Of a stretch of DNA of 64,000 nucleotides, positions 36,601 through 48,600 are shown piece after piece. The position numbers were made by a program, and so were the translations under genes. The notes under the pieces are model-generated. The model was not told the DNA's origin, made no database searches, and worked only from the letters and a program-made list of their open reading frames with translations. This DNA comes from Tanypteryx hageni (taxonomy: Eukaryota > Arthropoda > Insecta > Odonata > Petaluridae): positions 171,159,837 through 171,223,836 of the forward strand of contig CM054113.1 of assembly GCA_028673005.1 (NCBI GenBank), read 5' to 3'. Position 1 is the first letter of the stretch. Every line of letters begins with the position of its first letter.

Positions 36601-39600
36601 TTCTTAAATATTATTTAACATTTTATGATTATTAGAAAGAAATTACTCCCAATAAATTGAAGCATAATGGCTGAGTTGGAATAAATTATGGCAAAAATAT
36701 TTACTCATACTTTTCATTGATCATATAATTCATGTATTTAAGATGTTAAACAGGTGCAGTACAGTCTCATATTAATAGGAAAAAGCCATTCCTTTGTCTT
36801 AACTTATGAAATTCAAGGACCAAAGAAAATGAATGATATATCAATAAAAGTCTCTACATTAATTGTTGACATTATAATTACTAATTCTAGTAAAATGTAG
36901 TAAAAATTATAGAAATAAATGGCTATATTTAATTGATTATACATGTATTTCATTATTTTATATTTATTTATTTTTAAATTAAAATAACCTTTTAGAGTTT
37001 ATGAGCAGTAAAATATATTTGAGTGTTATTCTTCTGTCTTTTTAGTGTTTTTAGTTTAAACATTTGTGATTCATTCCAAGTATACATTTATTGTTTTTAG
37101 GAAACTGTTTATAGCATTGATTCATAAAATTAAATCATTGGTGTATATTTACCACATACATTTCATGAGATTATTTTTTAATCGTAATTTTTATTGCATT
37201 TTCAGTATCATAATATTGGAAAAATTGTTACTGTTACTACCTTACCTTCATTCTTATTTTTTTCTTTTTGTCAAACAGTATTCGGTTTGGTCCATCACTA
37301 CGCTACATTGAACTGCCAATTGAACTTATAACACACACAGTGCTGCATGAGCTGGCCAGTAAATGTCCTAATCTCACACATATGTTACTGGACTTTTCGA
37401 CTGCTATGCAGTTGCATGACTTTAGTGAAATGCAGGCATGTACACAAAATTTATGATGTTATTATTTCAAAATAAATAAGTAAATATAACATCATTTTAA
37501 AATTATTAACTAGTATTTATTGGCATTAATTTACCAAGATGTAGATATGTGGTTTATAAATGTGGTGAATGAATATTATTATAATTTTGTTAAATTGAAG
37601 TTGGTGTAAATTGCCAACTTTGTTATATGGAAGAAATTATTACTATTTTCATAAAACTTCATTTTAAACTGAGTAGGCATTAAATATATGAAGCATTATT
37701 CAAGAAGACTGGGCTGTAATTAATAACAAATACTTACTAAATTTTAGGCTTTCCCCACCAAGCTCAAATATATGTGTATTTGCCTCTCAGAAGTCATCTT
37801 TATGGAAGGTTTTATGAGGAAAATTTATAATTTCATCAATGGTTTGGAAATACTTCATTTGATTGGTAAGTGGTTTTTATGTAAAAAATTTTGGTTGTAA
37901 AAAATTAAGTCATTACATCAAAACCCTAGAATATATTTCAGTATTTTTTCATTCCAGTATTGGCATTCATTCTCAAATTTGCTTGGAATCAAGAATTTTT
38001 CCAATTAATTCCACACAATAAATTTACTTCATTAATTTTATCTTCTATGTATTCAAATTTGTAATACTCTGTGTCATTGCAGTATTTATTGTCAAGCGTT
38101 TGTGTGGAAAATTGTTGTTTTATTTCCTAAGTGATTATGATGAAATTTTGAAACAGTGTATGTCTGTGGATCATGCATTTTACTAAACTACACTAAAAGT
38201 ACATTATACTTAAAATATCTTATAGATACTATATTGTTTCTTAAATATTTAGATATTTTCTTTTGCTTCTTTTTATAAGAATATGGCTTTTACACACTCT
38301 TCTACATCATCAAATGGCTTAAATATTGTCTCTGAGACGTCATCAGATCTCAAATTAATGTTTTTAATTTTTCTGTGACTGTCTCTCATGAGGTTATTGA
38401 CTTTACCTCTACTTCCTCCTCAGAGTTACTACTCATCTCAAAATCTGGCTTGATAATATCGTATTTACCTGAATATAAGGCAATATAGAGTACAAAATGA
38501 CCCTCCCTCTTTTTTGAACTCTCTATTTAAGAAAACATTTAAACCAGTACTACTGGCAGAATTTCTTTTTGATTATGCACAATTATTATACTTTTCCATA
38601 CAAATTGTTCCTCATGTCCACTCTAGGTCTATTTATAATTTTCTTCACTTTCATCACGGGAGGATTCTTCAGCTGCTTCCATTCACAGAATATCACCTTC
38701 CAATCTACCCATGCTGTTTTAATAAGGTGACCAGACGCCCTCCTTTTGGAAGGACAGTCCTTTTTCAATCGCTGTCCTCCCTAAACCTTTTGTCCTTCCA
38801 TGTCCTGCCTTTTGAATATTTCTCTGTCTTTGTCCTTGTCAAGCTACGCCTTCTTTTAATTTTTGTATTCTCAAGTCAAATGGCTATAGATGTAGAGGTA
38901 ATCCTTCCACAAATATACTTACATTTTCATCATTTCACTGCGAGAGTAAAGAGTCATGCTAAATTTTGTGAGGTCGCTTCAGTCGAGCATAAGCAATTAT
39001 TAGTTTACTCAAAAACCAGGTGGTTGGCTTTAACACCTGCCATTGAACATGTTACTCAATTATTTGAACCATTAAGGTTATATATTTTAAGTTTGGATAG
39101 AAGTCCCAAAGTTCTAAAAGATTTTTTAGAAAATCCATTTGATGAAATTACTCTGCATTTCATGCATAGTAAGGCAACATTGTTTCAGTCGACTATAGAA
39201 CAAATTGAAAAGAACAAAATATGTGCAGCTGAAGTAACATCAATTCTTGACAGTTTTAATGATCAATTGGAATCCAGATTAAATATGAAATTTCTACCAG
39301 TAAATGCAGATAATTTATTGAAGAAACTAGAAGAGAATAATCCAACAGTTAGAGGGTTTTTCATGGACAAGGTTCAATTATTTATAGAAATTGCCTTGAT
39401 TATTTGATCAAATGGACAAAATTTCTGGATGGAATAAATGTTTTTCAGTGGGCTTTATTCAGAAAATCAATAGAGTGGGAAAAAGTTGTAGAATCAATGA
39501 AATTTGAAAATAAAGTGTCTCATAAAGATTGATGACAATACTCTGTTTGATGAGATTGGAGACTAAATGATTACTGCTCAGCTAAGAAGTTTTCTGAATA

Positions 39601-42600
39601 GTCTGAAAATAAAATAAAGTTTACAAAAGATGGGTGGAAGTATTTCAGTTTTTAAAACAGAATATCTTCCTTTTTTTAATTTAAAGATATTGGTTGAAAT
39701 AGCTTTATGTTTACCTGGGACAAATGCAAGTGTAGAGCATGTATTCTCATTAATTAATAATGTGTGGGAGAGTGTAAAGAGCAGTCTTTCTTTGGAAACA
39801 TTGACCTCAATCATAATGATAAAAGTTAACATGGATTATAGCTGCGATCAATTCTCAGAAATGTTAAATAAAAATGGCGATCTTTTGAAAAATATTCACA
39901 GAAATTACAAATATTTCAATACAAAACCATCATAAGTCATTATTAGAATAAAAATACTTCATTTTTAAGTAGTTAATGGTTTCAGGCATCACTTGGTAGA
40001 ATTTCTTCATAATGTAAAATAAAGAGACTTGTTGTAATTCCACATAAATTTATTTAAAAACGACCTAGGTTTCTCTGCAATGCAACATCGTCAGGTGAAT
40101 AAATTCAAAGCCGGCAGCAATTTATAGTAATAGATACAATGGGTGGGTGGGAAGGGTGAGTTGGGGAGAATAAAGAAAGGGATTGTGGAGTGAACATCAT
40201 TGGAGGAAAGGAGTGAATGTATGTTCATGGGAAGGGGAGGGGGAGAAAACAGTTGAGCTTAGTGATGTCCAGTAAGTTTGATAATGAGAAGACAATGGGG
40301 ATAATTGGTAGGAATAATTAGATTAGTGGGAGGTCGAGAAGTGGAGAATGAAAAGGATACAAAATATCATTTAAAACTTCTCAGTTTTTTGAAGCCACAC
40401 ACTGTATAATTTCGAATTGTTCCAGAATATCAAGCCTGGGTCCCTTTCTTTTCTAATGCAGGATTTTGGGAATAAAGTCACTGTTGTGTCCATGTTCTAA
40501 TAGATGTTTGACAAAGAGAGAGGTTGTTTTACTGTTTATGAAGCAGGAATGATGTTCTTTGATTCTTTCTTTGAATTTTCATCCCGTTTGTCCTATATAA
40601 ACGGCAGTACAATCTCCACAATGTAATTTGTAATTTCCACTTTTTTCCAAATTTTTAATTTTGTCTTTAGTATGCCATAAAAGGTTTTTTAAGTTCGATC
40701 TATTGTAAAAAGCGGCTCTAATTTTATTTTTGGGAATTAATCTGTTAATTTTAAGGGATATATTACCAAGAAATGATAGTCTTTGCCATTGTGGTTTCAA
40801 ATCGTCAACAGGGATGGTACCGTATATTTGTTTCATGGCTAGTTGGGATCATCTCCTCTCGTATAATCTGTCAATTAATTTTGTAGGGTAGCCGTTGTTG
40901 ACTGCTATTTGTTTAATAATTTGAAGTTCTTTTCTGACATCGAAATCTGACAAAGGAATGTTCAATAGCCTATGAAGCATGGCATGAAATACGGCAATTT
41001 TTTGTGAGAAATGCTGTCTAGAATTGAAGTGAATGATTTGGTCGGTGTACGTGTCTTTCCTGAAAATGGCAAAATCTAAATTTCTATTTACCTTTGATAT
41101 GGTGATGTCTAGAAAGTTTAGGGACCCATTGATTTCTGTTTCACATGTGAATTTTACTGCTTTATTAAAAGAATTCAAGAAATTTAGGAAGATATCCAGT
41201 TGCTTCGATGACCCAGACCACACACAAAAAATATCATTGACATAACTAAACCAACATAAAACGTTTTTGACAATAGGATTCTCTGAAGAGAATAGATTAC
41301 TTTCAAAATTGTCCATGTAAATGTCTGTAAGTAGTGGTGACAAAGGAGAGTCCATGGCTAGGCCATCTAATTGTTTATAAAAACTTCCATTAAACTTGAA
41401 ATAGTTTTGAGAAATGCACACTTTAATTAGGGAACTCAATTCACTGATTATTGGAGCGGGAACACCTTTCTTGACGAGGGTAATTTCAGCTAACTCCAAA
41501 GCTTCTTTGGTGGGAACACTGTTGAAAAGATTACATACATCAAATGATACTTGGGTGCACTTTGGAGGGAGAACTTTGTGTGATAAGGTATTTGCTAATT
41601 CACAAGAATTTTTGACACCGTGTTTTGGGGAGAACTTCAAATGTTGCCTGAAGATTGTATTTAATTTGTGTGCTAGGAGGTGATTCGGGGCTGAAGCATT
41701 TGAAGCCACAGGCCTAATGGGGATGTTAGGTTTGTGGATCTTCGGAAGTCCAAAGAATCTGGGCACTAGGGGATTCATTTGAAACAGCTTAAACACTTCA
41801 CTGGATTTAAACAACACTGAGCAGGAAACAATGGATGCTTTGCACTCTTTCTGGTAAATAGGGGTGGGATCACTGGGTAATAAAAACACATTATTTGTTT
41901 TGATGAAATCTTCACACTTTTCAAAGTAACTGTCTTTCTTCAAGATGATGACTGAATTTCATTTAGCTGCTTTTTGCACTATGAGGTCATTAAGAGATAG
42001 TGAACTTTTGATAGAATTTAATGCAAGGAGTTCTGGCATACTATCAAACGTTCACTATCTCTTAATGACCTCATGTAATTTGAGTGTTTTACTGTGAAAA
42101 ATAGTCTCTAAAATTATGTAGAGGCACTCGTTATTTTTCTTGAAAGCTTACAGCATTTTTTTAAATAAATAATTTCATGTCATGAGACTGTTGTAATGTA
42201 TGTTCTTTTACAACCTTTATTTTGTTTGAAAAAATATGAAATAAAACATATAAACAGTTTTTTCTGTAATGAAATGTGTCCTTCCTTTGTCCTTCCCTTT
42301 GTCCTTCCATTTTGTAAAAAAAAGAGATCTGTCCTCCCTTTTGGAAAAAAATATCTGGTCACCTTAGTTTTAAGCAACATTTTTTTAAAGCCAAAAACAA
42401 TTGATTCTGATGAGATACATTTCCATTCATTTTTTATCTACTGTTCTAGTAAAGCCTCATTTGGTTCTTTTTATTCTCCCTTTTGGGGTAAGTGGGTAAT
42501 TTCCTGGCAAAAACTATTCCCATAGAGATGGCATCAGTGGCGGCTCGTGTATAAGCACTGCGGAACTGCAGCACCCCCTATTTCCACTTAATATTATCGA

Positions 42601-45600
42601 TAACATTTAATATAATGAGTCCTTTTTTCTTTAATTCTTTCTTTATTTTTGTAGTACAATATATATTCCTTAATCTTAATGTCAGTACTTCAGTAGCCAT
42701 CCCCCAGTTTATGAAAAAGATACAAAAATCTTTGTATGGAACTGTGCGCTTCACAGTGCCAGCGACATGGTGTTTGACTGTTGTGCGCATGCGCACATAG
42801 GAGGGGGGATGGGGAGGAAGGCGGGACTGCCAGGCAGAGAGAGCACTGTTGCTTTCGCAGTGCCGGCTCTGGCGTGATGGTGGAAGGAAGTTTTTTTTTA
42901 CTCAGCGTGTGTTGTGCTTAAAAACCGTGTACCATATTCTTGAATGTGATAAAGTGTAGAAGAGAGTAGAATTAGATTATTATTCTGCTTCCAGCTATTC
43001 TATTTGATTCATTTTTTTTCGGTTCTTTTATTTAACAGAAAACTTTAACCATGGCCTTGCATCCCCAAGAAATAAGTTCTGTGACTGTAAGTGAACTTCA
43101 ACAGCTTAAGTTTTCACATCTATCTCTCCATGAGAAAGTTACAGTTAAGAAAAGAGGTCGTTCAACACCTGATATTCTAATATCTCAGCCAGGCAAAAGC
43201 AACAACAAGAAATATATTCGTAGCTTTAATTCTGAATGGTACCAACGGAAAAGATGGCTTTGTGGCTGTGAAGTAAAAAATGCACTGTTTTGCTTCCCGT
43301 GTTTGCTGTTTGGAGGTGATGTACCGTGGACAAAAGATGGTTTTAGAAATATAAACAAAATGAAAGAAAAAACTGAAAAGCATGAGAAGTCAAAGAAGCA
43401 CGTTGATAATGTTGTTTCACTGTCACTTTTAGGAACCGTAAGTATTAAGGAGAAACTTAGTGAGGCATACAGACTTTCAATCAATGAGCATAATATAAAA
43501 GTTAAAAAGAACCGTGAAATTTTGTCCAAAATAATAGACTGCATTTACTTTTGTGGAAACTTTGAAACTCCCTTACGTGGACATGATGAAAAAGACGATT
43601 CAGTAAATCCAGGGGTATTTAGAGGATTAGTAAATTTTGCATCTAAATTAGATTTGGATTTGAAGAATCACTTAGAAACCAGTGCAGTCTTCAAAGGTGT
43701 TTCTAAGACCATTCAGAATGAGATACTTGACTGCCTGCTACAAATATACCATGAGGAGATAAGGACGGAAATTAGAAAAGCTTCCTTTGTAGCTGTCATG
43801 GCTGATGACACAACAGATGTTTCGGAACACACTCAAATGGTCCTTGTTCTACGGTACGTATTGAATGAAGAAATATTTGAGCGTTTTTGGGGATTCTTTA
43901 TTCCAGAAAATCAAACTGCAGATGGCATATCAAAACGTATTTTAGAACAATTGGACATAATCCTTCAAGGAAATGGACAAAAACTGATAGCTCAGACATT
44001 TGATGGTGCAAATGTCATGAAAGGCAAAAAAGCAGGAGTTCAAGCAAAAATAAAAGCAGTTTATAGTAATGCACATTTCATTCACTGTTATGCACATCAA
44101 CTTAATTTAATAATGAGAAATGCAGCAAGTATTACACGAAACGCAAGAATATTTTTCTCTAACATTCTGGCTATTCCAACATTCTTCTCAAGATCACCAC
44201 AACGTGTGTCCATTCTCAAGAAACATATGGACGTCAGCATTCCACGTCCATCCTCTACGAGGTGGAATTTCAACATACGGACCATAAACAGAGTTCATGA
44301 AAATTTGCAACCTTTAAAAAACTGCCTTACTGAAATTCAGTCAACATCAAAAGCAGATCAAACCATTGCAGAAGCAACAGGAATTTTAAAATACCTGAAT
44401 GATGATAATTTCAAGTTTTGGTTAGAGCTTTTTCATCAGATTGTGCCTCATGTTGAAATAATTTACAACCAATTGCAATCTCGAGAAATTAGTGTGTTTA
44501 AAGTTAATGAATATATAACAAATTTCAAAACTGCTATTTTAGAATTGAGAAACTCAAAGTACTGTGAGAATCCTTCAAAGACACTCATGGCAGAAGCTAA
44601 GGAAGTGTGTGACTATATATGTGTTGATATAATGGACAGATATTCTTCCACTAAACACTTAGTAGCTGCTAAATTGTTCAACAAGAAATGCTTCACTAGA
44701 TTTAAGAATGAACATCCCACAAAAGAGATAGTACTGACCACTGAAGCTTATCCCATGATTGACAAAGAAAAGCTTGAAACTGAACTAAAAGTATTCTATT
44801 GTAGGACTGATATTCATGAATATTGCAAATTAATTGAGCTGCTGAAATTTATCTTGGAAAATAATCTAGATGATGTTTTTAGTGAAATTACGAAACTGAT
44901 AAAAATCCTCTTGACAATTCCCATGACTACATCAGAGGCAGAGCGCTGCTTTTCAACATTGAAAAGAATAAAAACTTTTTTAAGAAGCACTATGAATTCG
45001 GAAAGACTAAATGCGCTTGCAGTACTTTCAATGGAGAAAAATTTCCTCAATTGTCATCCAGAGATCAAGGAGAAAATTATTGAACTTTTTGTGCAAATTA
45101 AAACAAGAAGAATGGATTTCATTTTTAAATGAATAGATCAAGCTTGAACTGTAACAGTTTAAGTTAAAGTAAGTAAAAAATGTTTGGTTTTTTTTGTTAA
45201 GATTTTATCAAGTTCCTGAATAAATTTTCTTTTTATACATGTTTTTTTCCTTTTACACAATTTTAAAACAAAGGCTAAAAATTTTCTGGAGCAGCACCCC
45301 CACTAATTTTAGCTATGAGCCGCCACTGATCCTGAGTTTTAGGTAGGGAATTTTGTACTCACCTACGCATTTGAATGATCCTCTCCATTATGGTTTCAAA
45401 AGGAGAGATCATCGAAGGTGCGAAATCGGAGAACACGAAACGAACGGAAAGGAAACAAGTATTACTCATTAACCTGGATAAAATTAGCGCGTTTCTTCTT
45501 CTGTTATTAAATTCGGTAATATTTTGTGTTTTATTTCGCAATGAAGATTTCTCCCATTCATTTAGTTGACGAACAGAAGAGAATTTGGAATTTGGTCATC

Positions 45601-48600
45601 TGTTATATGGGTCAATTTAGCTAATTTTATTTTATTTTATATGTAGTTATACCGCAACATATTCGGTCAATAAAGCCTTGTTTGTAAATGGCATCGATGT
45701 GGAAATGTATGCTCAAATTTCCAGCTTTCCGTCTCCTATACCTTTGGAAATGTTAAAAAATGGGCTCCAATCCGACCCTGTATATATATATGAAATAAAA
45801 CATATAAACAGTTTTTTCTGTAATGAAATGTGTCCTTCCCTTGTCCTTCCCTTTGTCCTTCCATTTTGTAAAAAAAAGGGATCTGTCCTCCCTTTTGGAA
45901 AAAAATATCTGGTCACCTTAGTTTTAAGCAACATTTTTTTAAAACCAAAAACAATTGATTCTGATGAGATACATTTCCATTCATTTTTTATCTACTGTTC
46001 TAGTAAAGCCTCATTTGGTTCTTTTTATTCTCCCTTTTGGGGTAAGTGGGCAATTTCCTGGCAAAAACTATTCCCATAGAGATGGCATAGATTATATTTG
46101 AATGGTTTGTGGGTCACCATGACAAGAACTAGCAGTTGAGAGGTCAATCCTCCTGGTATGAACACTTGAGCTCACTTTTCCCTAATCCTTAATGATTTTT
46201 TGCTATAATAGCCTAGATATGCGAGAGGATTGCCTCTCTTTCTGTTGTTTTCAGATGAAACAGTATGTTATATTGAAAAATAAATCCTCCCTCATAAATT
46301 TGTACATAATACAGGCATGCCTTGCTTAGCGCATGAGAAGCGTTCCGAGACATCTGTGCGCTATCAGAATTTGCGCTAAAAGAACAGTTTTTAACATAGC
46401 ACAACCCAGTTGATTTTTACTCTTCAGAAATTTTACTATTTTTATCTTGCAACTTATATAATGATAGGGCATTTTTATATATTAATTTAAAGTCAAGAAA
46501 ACGAAGTACCGTATTTACTCGTGTAATACCTGTAGTTTTCCTCCACAAGTTCTCATCAAAAAAGGGGGTGTGGATATTACACGATATTTGCCCCCATGAG
46601 ATGAGTATGCGTTTTCTTCGGTCGGCACAATATGCCGTGCATTTTATTTCCTCGATTTATAACCAAGGTATTTTTTTAATACTTCGAATAATATAATAAG
46701 CACTATATTTATCAGATATTTTTAAAATTACTTGCCAGCTGTCAGTAGTAAACCTAAATCACGTAAATTTCTATGTAAATATAAGAGTGTCATTTATTCT
46801 CATAGAAAAGGTGATGTAAGAGAAATAAACAACTGAATTGTATATATTTTTCATTAAAAACAAACGAATTCTGTTAGATTGGCTTTTAATTCGTGACATG
46901 CTCAAACCACATTTTACCATAAGTGAATTTTTTTGGGTTCCTTTCACGTTACGCAATCCTAAAAGAATATATGTACATACTTTTAATACTCTGTATAAAA
47001 GCAAAGAGCACAATCTTGCGATGGAAATGTGTCACTAAATAGCTTGTTGGAATTGTTCGTTTTTGCTTTCTGAAAGCTGTAAGTGATACATTTTATCCAC
47101 AGAAACGTGAAAAACGCTTCTATGTAACTGGTCGCAGTGCGTCTAGTGAATGGTTTATTTTTGGTATTATGTGATCTCTGAGGAATTTGACAAGGGGATT
47201 TATTTTGAGCTGATCAACTAATCAGTTCTTCTTACATTTATAAAAATGTTAAATATAAAATTTTGCATTTACCTGATTAATAGTTTTTGAGCACCCACAA
47301 AAAAGCTCATTAAAGTGAAATAAATTAACAAGAAATTGAACATTAGCGTTGGACCTGTTCACAATATTGTCCACAAAGAGCTTGGATTCAATAATGTTTG
47401 TGAGAGGTGGGTGCCCCGGCAACTCACTGAAGACCTGAAGCAGCAACGTGTTGATGCCTGCTCTGTGCTACTCTCTCGGTATGAAGCTAAAGGGGAAGAT
47501 TTCTTGAACCGCATAGTGACTGGGGATGAGACATGGGTCAATCACTATCAACCTGAGAGTAAGCGAGCAAGTAAAGAATGGCAGCATCCAAGCTCCCCGG
47601 AGCCAAAAAAATTCAAAGCGACACTATCTGCAGGGAAAGTGATGTTGACTGCATTTTGGGACAAAAATGGAGTAATTTTGGAAAAAGGGACAATTGTCAA
47701 TAGTGATTCCTACTGTAATCTTCTTAAGAATGAATTGAAGCCTGCAATCCTGTCCAAACGTTAGGGACCCATCCGAAAAGGGGTTTGTTTTCAACAAGAC
47801 AATGCCCGTCCTCATAGTGCCCGTGCGACTCTTGAAACCATTCAGGATCTGCATTTTTAAGTGATACCCCATCCCCATTATTCTCCTGTCTTGGCTCAGG
47901 GTGATTTTTATCTTTTTGGCCCACTCTAAGAGGCATTACGATGGAAACACTTTCGTTCCAACTGTGATCTTAAAAATTCGGTGCATGATTGGCTGAGCAA
48001 GAAACAAAAAAACTCTTCTCCGATGGAATACTTGCATTGGTTTTGCAATGGAAAATGTGCATTGGAATAGGAATATGTTGAAAAGTAAATGAGTATTTTG
48101 TCAAAGGTTTTCATAAAACATTTTTCTTTTCACTTTTGCTGTTTTCATTTGAACCACCCTCGTACAATTGTATATACAATCAGCCAGAACAGTCTCCAAT
48201 AATGAATACAGACTGATAATAGGCAGTTCTGTTGCCACATGAACAATAGTGAACATTCTCTATGATATTTGCGAAGAGGCGACAGTTTTGTCCCCTAGGC
48301 GGTTCTAGGGTGGAGTGAATGCAGTCTTTAAACTAATGAAGCTATAGGATGAAAATTTAGCATTATGGTACATTGCTAACAATCATGTAAAGTCAAGAAG
48401 TTGTGTAGTGCTACGCAGGAAAATACATCTCTGGCAAACTATCAAAATCAAAAAGGGACAATTTTGTCCCCTCCGTGGTTCTAGTGTTAAATGGAGTGAT
48501 ATCTTGTTTCCTAAGTTATGGAGCTACTGGATTTTATTTTTAGATATTTGACAAACTGAAAAATAAAGGCCAACAGATTTAAGCTGGTGAAGCTTATAAT

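Larger units (their letters stand above)
31170..37278 (+). other. Intron 2 (6.1 kb)
   Basis: GT-AG intron. Contents are listed separately: a Tigger-like MITE, an internally deleted Tigger remnant, an (AT)n tract and a hAT MITE. At 32100-32330 a repeat begins 'aataataaaagaagctgtgt'. At 36175-36245 'tataagacgcag' matches a recurrent transposon terminus. The frame at 34517-34756 has no known domain. Confidence 0.7.
40020..42074 (-). mobile_element. Penelope-like element 1 (PLE-1), 5'-truncated, with inverted 5' duplication
   Basis: A minus-strand retroelement with a Penelope-type reverse transcriptase and GIY-YIG region (40381-42039) and a hammerhead-like motif downstream (40046-40105). Its truncated 5' end is marked by a palindrome at 41981-42074. 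It sits inside hAT-1 and so is younger than it. I could not define a clean target duplication. Confidence 0.8.
38716..42373 (+). mobile_element. Decayed hAT element (hAT-1) split by a Penelope-like element
   Basis: The left terminus at 38723 reads taaggtgaccaga and the right terminus ending at 42366 is tctggtcacctta, a 13-bp perfect inverted repeat. Inward, both show 'ccttttggaaggacag' or 'ccaaaagggaggacag' and repeated 'gtccttcc'. The flanks 38716-38722 and 42367-42373 are both gttttaa. hAT duplications are usually 8 bp, so one base has changed or the boundary is off by one. Transposase remains lie at 38881-39935, and a Penelope-like element interrupts the right half. Confidence 0.75.

Noticed and set aside
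37436..37456. Use of the GT at 37439-37440 as the exon 3 donor
   Set aside because: It leaves a phase that cannot join the exon 4 acceptor without breaking AFPTKL.
40579..40836. Separate small gene downstream of the PLE-1 reverse transcriptase
   Set aside because: It is in the same frame as the RT and continues it after a nonsense codon; it is the linker and nuclease start.
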